A DNA stretch of 64,000 nt from Metasolibacillus meyeri (lineage in GTDB: Bacteria > Bacillota > Bacilli > Bacillales_A > Planococcaceae), in the NCBI RefSeq assembly GCF_003049505.1, contig NZ_PYWN01000006.1, forward strand, positions 1-64,000. The letters are read 5' to 3'. The position numbers and the translations under genes were made by a program. Under the pieces are notes generated by a model, which did not search any database, had not been told where the DNA came from, and saw only the letters and a list, made by a program, of their open reading frames with translations. Positions 52,890-60,917 of the stretch are shown here, piece after piece. The stretch's first letter is position 1. Each line of letters opens with the position of its first letter.

Positions 52890-54125
52890 TCATTTAAATT
52901 TTTTTAAAACAAGTGCTGCATTATGGCCTCCGAAGCCAAATGAGTTAGTTAGTCCTATGTTTATGTTAGCTTGACGTGCAACTGATGCTACATAATCCAA
53001 ATCACATAATGAATCAGGATTTTCCAAATTAATTGTTGGAGGGATTATGCCTTCCTTTAAACTGATAGCTAAAGCAATGGCTTCCACGCCACCAGATGCG
53101 CCTAACATATGACCAAGCATAGATTTATTGGCTGTTACAGGAATCTGATAAACCTGTTCACCGAACAACTGTTTAATAGCTAGCGTTTCAGAAATATCCC
53201 CGACTTTTGTACTAGTTGCATGTGCACTAATAACATCAATTTCTTCAGGTGATATATTGGCATTTTTTAGAGCTGATTTCATCGCAAGATAAGCGCCCTT
53301 GCCTTCAGGATGTGTAGCTACGATATGATGTGCGTCTGAACTTGTACCATATCCAATGACTTCTGCATAAATTTTTGCGTTTCTGTGTAAGGCGTGAGAT
53401 AAAGATTCTAGGATTAGAATACCGGCGCCTTCTGACATAACAAATCCATCTCGACTTTCATCAAATGGGCGACTAGCTTTAGTAGGTTCCTCGTTTCTTG
53501 TGGATAGTGCTGTGGCATTACTAAAACTTGCTAATGATAAATCAGTTATTGCTGCCTCTGTGCCACCAGCAAACATTACATCGACATCTCCAGAACGAAT
53601 CAGTCTAAATGCTTCACCAATCGCTGTATTTCCAATTGCACAAGCAGAAACAGGTGACAATGAGGGACCCATTGCATTCCATTTGATGCTAATATGTGCA
53701 GCAGCAGCATTAGACATCATAGCAGGAACTAAAGTTGGACTAACTCTTCTTGGTCCCTGTTGCCTAAGCATATCAATATTCGCTATTAAGGTTTCAATTC
53801 CACCTATACCTGAACCTACATAAACACCCAACCTTTCTGCATTTACACCATTAGCATCTAAATCGGAATCTATCCAGGCTTGTTCAGCAGCCGCTAAAGC
53901 AAATTGAGAAAAACGATCTAACCGTCTTGCTTCCTTTCTCCCTAGTACTTCATCAGCATTAAAATCATGGACAACACCTGCAATTTTTGTTTTAAAGTGA
54001 GTAACATCAAATGTATTAATAGTAGATATGCCAGATTTTCCGTTAATTAGATTGTGCCAAAATGTTTGAATGTTATTTCCAATAGGAGAAACTACTCCTA
54101 CCCCCGTAATCACAACTCTTTCCAT
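52890..54125 (-). CDS. Beta-ketoacyl-ACP synthase II (FabF-like)
   Basis: This 411-residue condensing enzyme has the full Cys-His-His set of KAS II: nucleophile in 'VSACAIGNTAIGEA' (about residue 162), histidine in 'SAHATSTKVGD' (about 300) and 'NKSMLGHMLGASGG' (about 336). It elongates acyl-ACP with malonyl-ACP. The nucleophile context SACAIG differs from the usual TACATG, which hints at a specialised paralogue rather than the housekeeping enzyme. No acyl-carrier or ketoreductase gene lies beside it. It is divergent from an MmyB-type regulator across a short region with a palindromic operator. GGAGGG precedes the ATG by a normal distance. Confidence 0.9.
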   Translation of the reverse strand: MERVVITGVGVVSPIGNNIQTFWHNLINGKSGISTINTFDVTHFKTKIAGVVHDFNADEVLGRKEARRLDRFSQFALAAAEQAWIDSDLDANGVNAERLGVYVGSGIGGIETLIANIDMLRQQGPRRVSPTLVPAMMSNAAAAHISIKWNAMGPSLSPVSACAIGNTAIGEAFRLIRSGDVDVMFAGGTEAAITDLSLASFSNATALSTRNEEPTKASRPFDESRDGFVMSEGAGILILESLSHALHRNAKIYAEVIGYGTSSDAHHIVATHPEGKGAYLAMKSALKNANISPEEIDVISAHATSTKVGDISETLAIKQLFGEQVYQIPVTANKSMLGHMLGASGGVEAIALAISLKEGIIPPTINLENPDSLCDLDYVASVARQANINIGLTNSFGFGGHNAALVLKKFK

Positions 54126-54179
54126 TTTCCATCCCTCCAGATTAATATTATACTTATATCTTACCCTCTATTTATCCTA

Positions 54180-54222
54180 TTACAAGTGACCATTTATCAT
54201 AGTATAATTACTAATATGATAA
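54180..54222 (+). promoter_or_regulatory. Promoter with flanking palindromic operator for the MmyB-type regulator
   Basis: TTACAA (54180-54185), 17 nt and TATAAT (54203-54208) form a promoter reading into the regulator gene. TTATCATA (54194-54201) and TATGATAA (54215-54222) are perfect inverted arms that flank the -10 box. The site is well placed for autoregulation and could also act on the divergent FabF gene. Confidence 0.65.
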
Positions 54223-54246
54223 CAACGAAGAAGGGAGCTTTTAAAA

Positions 54247-55098
54247 TTGGATGATAAAACTAGGCTAGAAGCTTTGTCTACATTTTTGAAAAATAAACGC
54301 GCTCAAATTAATCCAGAGTTTGTTGGTTTACCTGTAGGTACGAGAAGAAGAACACCAGGTTTACGCCGGGAAGAAGTAGCGCAATTAGCAGGGGTAAGTA
54401 CAACTTGGTATACATGGCTTGAGCAAGGAAGAGATATAAAGGTTTCTTCAGACGTTCTCTATTGTATTTCTACAGCGCTAAACTTAAATAAGGATGAAAG
54501 GGACTATTTTTATAACTTAGCCTTAGAGGCAAAATCAGAAATTACCTCACCAAAAGAAGGGCAATCTGAAATTAGCCATTCTTTAAAAAAAATACTAACT
54601 GAATTAAAGTACTGCCCGACAATCATTACAGACCGATATTGCCATATTGTAGGCTGGAATGCTGCAGCTGCTCATGTTTTTTTGGATTTCGAAAAAATAC
54701 CAAATGAACAAAGAAACCTAATCCGTTTAGTTTTTACTAGAAAAGAATTTAAAGCATTAGCTGTTAATTGGGAACATTTTGCAAAGGGCTTTCTTGCTAT
54801 TTTTCGTACCTATTATGGTTATTATTTAGGTGATAAATGGTATAGTCAATTTATAGAAGAAATGAGCCAATCCCATTCGGAATTTCAAGATTTATGGCAA
54901 GCAAGTCAAGTAAGTAAGGCACCAGAAATGGTCATCGAATTCAGACATGCTAAAGTAGGAAAGATGTTATTTAATTTAACGTCTTTCCAAGTTCAAGGAG
55001 ATATGGATTTAAGATGTAGTGTCTATACACCAATAGAGGAAACAGATACCGAAAATAAGTTAAAAAGACTATTGAAGAGCGTTTCTGTTGAAGATTAA
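54247..55098 (+). CDS. XRE-type regulator with MmyB-like ligand-binding domain
   Basis: This 283-residue regulator has an N-terminal helix-turn-helix (about 10-75) with 'RRRTPGLRREEVAQLAGVSTTWYTWLEQGRDI', the hallmark of the MmyB/MltR group. A PAS-like ligand-binding domain (about 100-270) follows ('DRYCHIVGWNAAAAHVF', 'VIEFRHAKVGKMLFNLTSFQVQGDMDLRCSVYTP'). A structurally known member of this domain family was reported with a bound fatty acid. The TTG start at 54247 follows AAGGGAG by a normal distance. It diverges from a FabF-like gene, which supports a lipid-responsive switch; this is inference. Confidence 0.88.
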   Translation: MDDKTRLEALSTFLKNKRAQINPEFVGLPVGTRRRTPGLRREEVAQLAGVSTTWYTWLEQGRDIKVSSDVLYCISTALNLNKDERDYFYNLALEAKSEITSPKEGQSEISHSLKKILTELKYCPTIITDRYCHIVGWNAAAAHVFLDFEKIPNEQRNLIRLVFTRKEFKALAVNWEHFAKGFLAIFRTYYGYYLGDKWYSQFIEEMSQSHSEFQDLWQASQVSKAPEMVIEFRHAKVGKMLFNLTSFQVQGDMDLRCSVYTPIEETDTENKLKRLLKSVSVED

Positions 55099-55300
55099 GC
55101 TAATTTATTGGTTGTTGTTTTTACTGTAATTTGTTTGATTGCCCTCTCTAATAATAACTTTAATGCTGTATTAGCAATTCCTTTTCCGATATTTTTATAT
55201 AACCAATATGACCTAGCTATTGATTATATAAAACGTAAAATGTCATATATTTCTCATTTTTGCTGTAAGGCCTCACTTTAAAATAGCTAGTGAAAACGAA
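55099..55300 (+). other. AT-rich region with a possible membrane-protein fragment
   Basis: Directly after the regulator stop, the same frame stays open and reads 'LLVVVFTVICLIALSNNNFNAVLAIPFPIFLYNQYDLAIDYIK' minus its ends, stopping near 55280. The text looks like a membrane segment, but there is no ribosome binding site and the TTG at 55108 is a poor start. It may be a gene fragment or chance. No other feature is seen. Confidence 0.25.
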
Positions 55301-55327
55301 ATAATTAAGTGGAGGATGAGGTTGGTT

Positions 55328-55440
55328 AAAAGCGTCACATCCATGTGACAATATCGACATTAGCAAATCTTTTTTGTACCGAAAGCGGAGCGTCAGAAAA
55401 CTTCCGCTGATTGAAGGTTCATTTTATTATGTTGAAAGAG
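55328..55440 (+). repeat. Short member of the structured repeat family
   Basis: 'AGCAAATCTTTTTTGTACCGAAAGC' (split here as AGCAAATC and TTTTGTACCGAAAGCG) matches the start of the block at 33740, and 'TTGAAGGTTCATTTTAT' matches its end. The central 300 nt present at 33.8-34.1 kb are missing. TCACATCCATGTGA near 55334 is a small palindrome. It looks like an internally deleted copy. Confidence 0.55.
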
Positions 55441-55451
55441 GTTAATATATA

Positions 55452-55482
55452 ATCCTCCTTAAGCAGTCGTTTAAAGGAGGAT
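55452..55482 (+). other. Hairpin before the YugN gene
   Basis: ATCCTCCTT (55452-55460) and AAGGAGGAT (55474-55482) form a 9-bp stem followed by GTTTTC. It could end upstream transcription, or hide the nearby AAGGAGG. Confidence 0.55.
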
Positions 55483-55519
55483 GTTTTCGGCTACACTCCA
55501 CGATAAGGAGGTAGATGTT

Positions 55520-55933
55520 TTGTTATTATTAGAAACAGCGCTTGTAGGGCGTGAGGCAAAGTACGGTTTATTGCGCAGCCAAATTTGCAAATATGGCTTT
55601 TCAATTGGTGGCAATTGGGATTATGATCATGGCAGCTTTGATATCGCGCTATGGCGTGAAGGGGGAACAACCATTTATTTGCGAGCCCCTTTCGTTGTAG
55701 TGGAGGGGGAAATGGATTGCTATGACTGCATTATTCGCTTTCAAAAGCCCTTTATTATTAAGCATATCGTCAATATAGGATTGGACTATGACGAAAGCTC
55801 TTGGCTAGATGCCACAGGGGCAAGCCAATTCCAGTCACCAATTGAAAAGGATGCAGAAATATGTCAAAAAAGCAAATGGCGTACAGTAGGGCAAGAAGTC
55901 GTTGAAAATCAATTAATCCCTTATATTCATTAA
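55520..55933 (+). CDS. YugN-like family protein
   Basis: This 137-residue soluble protein contains 'FSIGGNWDYDHGSFDIALW' and 'RAPFVVVEGEMD', then 'ASQFQSPIEKDAEI', in the order typical of the YugN-like family of Bacillales, whose function is unknown. I chose TTG 55520 ('MLLLLETALVGREAKY') because AAGGAGG (55505-55511 region) lies 8 nt upstream. The frame is also open from an ATG at 55481, but the ribosome binding site there abuts the codon. A hydrolase gene follows in the same direction. Confidence 0.75.
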   Translation: MLLLETALVGREAKYGLLRSQICKYGFSIGGNWDYDHGSFDIALWREGGTTIYLRAPFVVVEGEMDCYDCIIRFQKPFIIKHIVNIGLDYDESSWLDATGASQFQSPIEKDAEICQKSKWRTVGQEVVENQLIPYIH

Positions 55934-55987
55934 AAAACAGGATTTGCTTTTCTCCTTCACGAATATAGATTGTAAGGAGGGAAGCGT

Positions 55988-56875
55988 ATGAGAAGTTGGC
56001 AAAGTATTTTGTTTGAGCGATATTTGATTTGGCGTAAGACGAAGCAGAAATTTATAGATGTGCAAGAGATGGCGCTTTTTATTGAGGAGCGACGAAATGA
56101 GCCCACGTATGAGCTTGATGAAAAATTTCGTGTCAAGCATCAAATCACTAAAAATGAATGGGACGGCATGTTGTATTATGTATTAAATGAAAACATAGAT
56201 GCTCGCAAGACGATTGTCTATTTTCATGGCGGTGCCTATATTAATGATCCACTTATTTTTCATTGGCGTTATTTAGTCAAATTAGCAGAGCGCACGCAGT
56301 TTCGCATTATTGTACCGATTTATCCAAAGCTACCACATTTTACGCATGAAACATTGTATGAGCAATTACATACTTTCTACGACATGCTATGTGAAAAGTA
56401 TGAGCAGCCTTTTATTTTTATGGGTGACTCAGCAGGTGGGAGCATTGCACTTGCTTTCGCACAGGACGTGATGCTCCAACAAAAGCGCTGTGCCGAACAA
56501 GTCATGCTGTTTTCCCCGTGGCTCGACGTTTCTGGTGAAGATCCGCGCTACACAGAAATTGAAAAAATCGATCCGATGCTTGGTCTAGCTGGTGCGCAAA
56601 TGCTTGGTAAACTATGGGCAAATACGCGCGACATTTCGCATCATTTAGTCAGCCCACTGCATGGTCCATTGCAAAATATCGGACGTATTACATTGTTTGT
56701 TGGAACAGGTGAGATGTTGCTCGTAGATGCACATCTATTGCTCGAAAAAGCAAAAAAGGAAGGCGTGGATCTGATTTACTTTGAATATCCAAAAATGAAT
56801 CATGTCTTTCCAGTTTTCCCGATTCCAGAGGCAAAAAAAGTATGGAAGCAGCTATTGCCAATTTTGCTAAAATAG
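55988..56875 (+). CDS. Alpha/beta hydrolase, HSL-type esterase/lipase
   Basis: This 295-residue hydrolase belongs to the hormone-sensitive-lipase group. The oxyanion-hole motif is 'YFHGGAYI' (about 78-85) and the nucleophile is in 'FMGDSAGGSIALAF' (Ser about 147). The acid is probably Asp in 'GEMLLVDAH' (about 245), and the histidine lies in 'KMNHVFPVFP' (about 275). It should cleave short-chain esters. No signal peptide is present. AAGGAGGG lies 7 bases before ATG 55988. A GC-rich terminator hairpin follows at 56938. Confidence 0.9.
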   Translation: MRSWQSILFERYLIWRKTKQKFIDVQEMALFIEERRNEPTYELDEKFRVKHQITKNEWDGMLYYVLNENIDARKTIVYFHGGAYINDPLIFHWRYLVKLAERTQFRIIVPIYPKLPHFTHETLYEQLHTFYDMLCEKYEQPFIFMGDSAGGSIALAFAQDVMLQQKRCAEQVMLFSPWLDVSGEDPRYTEIEKIDPMLGLAGAQMLGKLWANTRDISHHLVSPLHGPLQNIGRITLFVGTGEMLLVDAHLLLEKAKKEGVDLIYFEYPKMNHVFPVFPIPEAKKVWKQLLPILLK

Positions 56876-56937
56876 CTATTGTTTAGTTTTGGTATAGGTT
56901 TGTTTTGTATTCTGTAGAGGAACGCGCAAAATTTTAC

Positions 56938-56975
56938 GAAGAAGGGGCTGGCTTAAGCTAGCTCCTTTCTTTGTT
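56938..56975 (+). terminator. Probable terminator
   Basis: GAAGGGGCTGGCTT and AAGCTAGCTCCTTTC (56941-56969) form an imperfect hairpin followed by TTTG. Confidence 0.6.
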
Positions 56976-57079
56976 GCTGAAAAGATTTACGTCGACCATT
57001 TGATGTGAATCTTTTTTATTTTGCACACAGAAACAGCATGCCAAAGTGCATAAAAATAGAATGAAAGAAGGTGATACAG

Positions 57080-57739
57080 ATGAGTGTGGAAACGGCAAAT
57101 AGAAATATTACGGAGCTATTGCCTATCGGACAAACTGCTTGTCGATTATTATTTCAGGAATGCTATAAATCTGGAATACGCAATATTTTTGTAACCGAAA
57201 CATATCGCTCACAGGCACGACAAAATTATCTTTATGCGCAAGGGCGTACAAGACCTGGCCCGATTGTGACCTGGACATTGAGTAGCCATCATCAATCGCG
57301 CTTAGCATGGGATATTGCTGTTGGTCCGCCGAATGTTTTGTATGATGCATCCATATTAAATAAAGTTGGTGTTATTGCGCGTAAGCTAAATATTACATGG
57401 GGTGGCGATTGGGTAGGAAGTGTAGACCGCGTCCATTTCCAAATCGAATCTACATGGAAAATACCTTCTGGCTACAAGTTAGAAGGGACAGTCACGATTC
57501 CGACAAGCAGCACATCACAAATTCAATTTGATAAGAAGGAGGAAATCCCCATGTCTCAGCTATGGAACCCAGGCAGTCCCGCGATGCAAACTGCTGCTGA
57601 AGCCTTTATTGAACAAGCGATAAAAGATGGCATCATTCAAGCAGTGCATTTACAGGATTTACAAAACAAGCAAATAACAACGGATCGCTTACTAGGTCTA
57701 TATATTACAATTGATCAGCGACGAAATGCGACGAAATAA
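57080..57739 (+). CDS. M15-family peptidoglycan peptidase with C-terminal domain
   Basis: This 219-residue enzyme has an M15 zinc peptidase domain (about 1-135): 'ETYRSQARQNYLYAQGR' (about 41-57), the zinc motif 'SSHHQSRLAWDIAVG' (about 70-84) and 'GGDWVGSVDRVHFQIE' (about 110-125). It resembles VanY/CwlK-type or phage endolysin enzymes that cut peptides in peptidoglycan. No signal peptide is visible, as in endolysins. The last 62 residues (from 'MSQLWNPGSPAMQ') form a separate helical domain that may bind the cell wall. A strong internal ribosome binding site precedes that domain. ATG 57080 is chosen because GAAGGTGAT lies before it. Confidence 0.85.
   Translation: MSVETANRNITELLPIGQTACRLLFQECYKSGIRNIFVTETYRSQARQNYLYAQGRTRPGPIVTWTLSSHHQSRLAWDIAVGPPNVLYDASILNKVGVIARKLNITWGGDWVGSVDRVHFQIESTWKIPSGYKLEGTVTIPTSSTSQIQFDKKEEIPMSQLWNPGSPAMQTAAEAFIEQAIKDGIIQAVHLQDLQNKQITTDRLLGLYITIDQRRNATK
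57536..57553 (+). promoter_or_regulatory. Internal in-frame ribosome binding site and start in the M15 peptidase gene
   Basis: AAGGAGG (57536-57542) and ATG 57551-57553, with 8 nt between, lie inside the peptidase gene and in its frame. Initiation here would give a separate 62-residue C-terminal domain. Some clostridial phage endolysins are known to make such a product. Confidence 0.6.
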
Positions 57740-57743
57740 ATAG

Positions 57744-57893
57744 AAGAGGGTGTCTGTTTCAGATAGGCCCCTCTTTTAAGTTTGGTTGAGCGAATTTGCT
57801 TGTCTTGCGTGCGAATTTCAATGTTTAACGTGCGAAAATGGGCATCCTGCGTGCGAATTGTTACCTTTGAACTAAATAATTTGAAAATGATTT
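57744..57893 (-). repeat. Interspersed element, inverted copy C, with terminator
   Basis: Read on the minus strand it matches copy B in order: TTAGTTCAAAGGTAACAATTCGC, given as TTAGTTCAAAGG and AACAATTCGC, then three CGCACGCAAG-like units, TTCGCTCAACCAAACTTAAAA and a hairpin (AAGAGGG / CCCTCTT, 57743-57775). The hairpin directly follows the M15 peptidase gene and can end its transcript on the plus strand too. Confidence 0.7.
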
Positions 57894-57998
57894 CGACTTT
57901 TTGAACACACTCTTCCAAACAAATATTGCTATTTTTCTACATATTTTATAGTAACGCACCTCCAAATTATGTATAGTAGTAGAAGAGGAGGAGAATTT

Positions 57999-58520
57999 AT
58001 GAAAAAATTATTACCATTTTTATTCGTCATATCTTTTATTTTAGCAGCTTGTAATAATCAAAATGTTGAAATCCAACTACCTGCGTCTTTTCTAGAAGGG
58101 CAAAATATAGACGATGTAATCGCAAATTTGAAAGAAGAGGGCACTAGCGAAATCAAGCAAAACGATGATGGTTCTTTGACGTACACCGTATCGAAGGAAA
58201 AGCATAAAGAAATGATGAAGGAATTAGAAGACGGCATTCTTGAAACAGTTGATGAAATTAAAAGCACAGATAGTTTCCCATCAATTAAAGATGTTGCTTA
58301 CAACAAAAAATATACTGAATTTACATTAACAGTGGAAAAGGAAAGCTTTGAAGGAAGCTTTGATGCACTTGCTTCATTTGGACTAGCTATCGCTGGCATG
58401 TACTACCAAGTTTTTAACGGCGTAGATGCAGACACATACAAAGTCACAATCCATTACAAAGACGAAGCAAACGGTGAAATTTTCAATACAACGGTTTACC
58501 CAGATGATTTAAGCGACTAG
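57999..58520 (+). CDS. Putative lipoprotein of unknown function
   Basis: This 173-residue protein has a short signal peptide with lipobox 'ILAAC' (lipidated Cys about 18), then a soluble domain with 'LPASFLEGQNIDDVIANLKEEGTSEI', 'DGSLTYTVSKEKHKEMMKEL' and 'YNKKYTEFTLTVEKESFEGSFDALASF'. The domain looks like a repeatable alpha/beta fold without catalytic motif. I do not recognise the family. AGGAGGAG lies 6 bases before ATG 57999. A strong terminator follows. Confidence 0.8.
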   Translation: MKKLLPFLFVISFILAACNNQNVEIQLPASFLEGQNIDDVIANLKEEGTSEIKQNDDGSLTYTVSKEKHKEMMKELEDGILETVDEIKSTDSFPSIKDVAYNKKYTEFTLTVEKESFEGSFDALASFGLAIAGMYYQVFNGVDADTYKVTIHYKDEANGEIFNTTVYPDDLSD

Positions 58521-58532
58521 TAATTAGGAAGG

Positions 58533-58580
58533 ATTGTCTCAAAAACATGCCTGTGCATGGCTTTTTGGGACAATTTTTAT
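58533..58580 (+). terminator. Rho-independent terminator
   Basis: ATTGTCTCAAAAA (58533-58545) pairs with TTTTTGGGACAAT (58562-58574), with a nested CATGC stem, followed by TTTTA. Confidence 0.85.
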
Positions 58581-58621
58581 TTTACTCTTATATGAGTTCG
58601 ATTCGTGGTAAGAATGGATAA

Positions 58622-58759
58622 AGAACAGCGAAAAACAGAAAGTATCTAGATTTCGAAAGGAATTTGTATTTTTCCGATCTCTATAAAAGAGTCATTTCCA
58701 AAGTAAAAGAGGCTATCAATAACTTAAAAGAAGAGCGAATGACAAAGCGTTTTGTCTAA
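58622..58759 (+). pseudogene. Unrecognised coding remnant
   Basis: A 45-codon stretch without start codon reads 'KYLDFERNLYFSDLYKRVIS...NNLKEERMTKRFV' and ends in TAA at 58757-58759. The helical, charged text looks like the tail of a decayed gene. No ribosome binding site is present and the family is not recognised. The rest of 58581-58892 holds nothing else. Confidence 0.3.
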
Positions 58760-58892
58760 TACTTAATATGTACATAACGAGAAATAAAAAATCAGATGAG
58801 CTCTTAATACTTGTTAAAAATATTTTAATGTGTTTTTGAATAACTTGATGCATTTTGGCAATAATAAGAGAGATGGTTGGTTAGCCATCATG

Positions 58893-58936
58893 TTAAAGGC
58901 GCAGAAGATTCCGAAAGGAATCTCGCGCCTTTTAAG
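58893..58936. terminator. Strong hairpin with GAAA loop, terminator of the coiled-coil gene
   Basis: AAAGGCGC and GATTCC pair with GGAATC and GCGCCTTT around a GAAA tetraloop, with a small internal bulge. It lies downstream of the minus-strand coiled-coil gene and could act on either strand. Confidence 0.65.
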
Positions 58937-58986
58937 GTTTAAATATAGCTAACTGAAAACATGCCGTCACGCACATCTCCTAATAT

Positions 58987-59445
58987 TTATGATGAGATAA
59001 GTCTTTTAACAATTTTCATATCCGTTTCCAGCTCAGCAATTTTAGCAACAGCGCTATCTAGTGAAGGCTGTAGCTCCGCATTTTGGGCTGTCTGTACGGC
59101 AACCGTGTCCAACGTTGTACGCAATGTAGCAATATCTTCACTATTTCTAACAACTTGCTGTGTTACTGCATCTAACTTTGTATCCATCGATGTTACTTTC
59201 TCATCAAGCGTAGTTACTTTCTTGTCAAGTGTAGTTACTTTCTCGTCAAGTGTAGTTAATTTTGTATTAACAGTAACCATATTTGCGTCAAGTGTAGCTA
59301 TCTTCGTGTTCATCATAGCTACATTTTCATCCAGTGTAACCAATTGTGTGTTCATTGTAGCCATGCTTTCATCAGTTGTTATCAATTTCGTATCAATTGC
59401 TTCCACCCTTTTTAGTATTACCTCAAGCAATTCACGATCTGTCAT
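58987..59445 (-). CDS. Coiled-coil protein with tandem 7-residue repeats
   Basis: This 152-residue protein is a long coiled coil. Its centre is made of near-identical heptads, 'VTTLDEK', 'VTTLDKK', 'VTTLDEK', 'VTSMDTK', preceded by degenerate ones ('LVTLDENVAMMNTK'). The ends are ordinary helices ('MTDRELLEVILKRVEAIDTK', 'KIAELETDMKIVKRLISS'). ATG 59445 is chosen because AAGGAGGAG lies before it. There is no membrane helix. It may be a tether or scaffold. The 21-bp DNA repeats could change length by slippage. It resembles the smaller coiled-coil protein at 26852-27157 in style. Confidence 0.75.
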   Translation of the reverse strand: MTDRELLEVILKRVEAIDTKLITTDESMATMNTQLVTLDENVAMMNTKIATLDANMVTVNTKLTTLDEKVTTLDKKVTTLDEKVTSMDTKLDAVTQQVVRNSEDIATLRTTLDTVAVQTAQNAELQPSLDSAVAKIAELETDMKIVKRLISS

Positions 59446-59671
59446 GTCATCTCCTCCTTCCTTTGCAAATTTAATCATACCGTTCCTTTTTTATTTAGGT
59501 AGCTTACCATACAGTTATTTATTAACGAATTGGAACACGCCGCTGTCATTTCAGATAGATTTTATTATGCTACCCACCAAATATATAATCTTATTTTATC
59601 ACCTAACGTTGTCGTAAAACAACTGCTATATGGAGTCATTATTTTGAATTGCCTTGTTACGAATAACGCCG

Positions 59672-59774
59672 CAAGCGATATGATAAAACTTGAGGTAAAG
59701 AAAATATATATATTAGATAAACAAATTGAAACCTGCTATGCGGCAACGAATCAGGAGAGTATGATGTGCCATAC
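59672..59774 (+). pseudogene. Decayed duplicate of the 5' end of the thioesterase gene
   Basis: The segment reads 'MIKLEVKKIYILDKQIETCYAATNQESMMCH' and matches 62167-62270, the start of the hotdog thioesterase gene ('KKMYISEKQIEIRYAETDQMGVVYH'), at both DNA and protein level. The upstream bases GCGATATGATA / GCGGTATGATA also match. After about 35 codons similarity ends, and the catalytic Asp-containing motif is altered (ATNQES for ETDQMG). It is a non-functional partial copy lying 2.5 kb from the intact gene. Confidence 0.75.
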
Positions 59775-60087
59775 GAGGAAGAGAAAAAGCTTAAACGAGG
59801 GGCAAAGAAAGTTTCGATGTAATCATGCTGAAGAGAGTAATGTTGAGTGTCGCGCACGATGTATTAATAAGGAAAAGGGGAGCTGTTAGAAACCAGTATT
59901 TTGAGTGTTCAGAGCCTAACTATGTAATTGAAAAAACAAAAGATTTTGATGAAGCTACACACAGCGGTACGCTTAGCTCGCGATGAAACTTTAATGGATA
60001 TAGCTTTTGTATTTGCTCAGTTAAAACCAATGATTTTACTTTGGAATAAAAGCTTGTTGTCATAACCAAGCATAAGAACCACATGAT

Positions 60088-60708
60088 TTAGTAGGCGATA
60101 CCAATACGAGTTTTTAAGAAGTCTCTACTTTGGATTAGGCTAAATGCAAACTCTGCGGTATCTGCAACAGATATTTCCTTACCATCTATTGGCAAAAAAT
60201 TACGTTCTATACGATAAGTCCCTAAACGTTTTGTATCTGGCAAGTATGTAGGGCAAACAATTGTCCAATCTAGATTTGATTGGTTAAGCAATTCATACAC
60301 TTTATGATGCTCTATTGCTGCACGTGCTGATTTTTGTTTGGATTCACTTGACTGATAACGCAGTAAACCAGAGGTATTTCTACTTTGCAAGATTCCTGCC
60401 GTTCCTATAGTGATAATACGTTGAATGTTTCGGTTTTGCAGGGCTTCAATAATGAGTGGCATACTTTTGGATAAAGTAGTAGTTCCATCCGTATTTAATG
60501 CGCTAATGACTACATCTATATCGTGTAGCGCAGTAACAATAGCATCCTTATCCAAAACATCACCTTGAATAATAGTCAGCTTTTCATTGTTCATTTGAAT
60601 CTTTTCTGGCATCCGAACAAGGGCTGTCACATGGTGCCCGTCATTAAGGATATATTTCAATAAATGACTACCCACTCGACCAGTTGCTCCTAAAATTAAA
60701 ATTTTCAT
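60088..60708 (-). CDS. NAD(P)-binding SDR-like protein (NmrA/YwnB type)
   Basis: This 206-residue protein begins with the Rossmann motif 'ILILGATGRVGSHLLKYIL' (3-21), followed by 'VTALVRMPEKI' with the arginine that prefers NADPH, 'GDVLDKDAIVTAL' (about 50-62), 'DVVISALNTDG' and 'RIITIGTAGIL'. It belongs to the atypical short-chain dehydrogenase group like YwnB or NmrA, some of which are reductases and others redox-sensing regulators. The Tyr-x-x-x-Lys catalytic pair is not obvious. The start follows AGGGGTGAGG on the minus strand. It stands alone. Confidence 0.85.
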   Translation of the reverse strand: MKILILGATGRVGSHLLKYILNDGHHVTALVRMPEKIQMNNEKLTIIQGDVLDKDAIVTALHDIDVVISALNTDGTTTLSKSMPLIIEALQNRNIQRIITIGTAGILQSRNTSGLLRYQSSESKQKSARAAIEHHKVYELLNQSNLDWTIVCPTYLPDTKRLGTYRIERNFLPIDGKEISVADTAEFAFSLIQSRDFLKTRIGIAY

Positions 60709-60917
60709 ATCCTCACCCCTTTAGATAAATACGCACTTAATGATACTTCTTATCACCTCTTTAGGTCAACATGGCATAACACACAGGTGAATTAATTGAC
60801 AGATAATCACTTTATTTATAGAAAAAATTTGGATGTTGATAAGCACATGGTCAAAATTGCACTAAAAAGAAAAAGTGCTTGAATCTAAAAATTCAAACAC
60901 TTAAGGTGCATCTTATA

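Noticed and set aside
58961-59617. 218-codon plus-strand frame opposite the coiled-coil gene
   Set aside because: Its Ser/Val repeats are the mirror of the heptad-coding repeats on the other strand, and no ribosome binding site is present.
59948-60064. Short plus-strand frame 'MKLHTAVRLARDETLMDIAF' and following text
   Set aside because: Protein-like but only 38 codons with no ribosome binding site; not enough to call a gene or a family.
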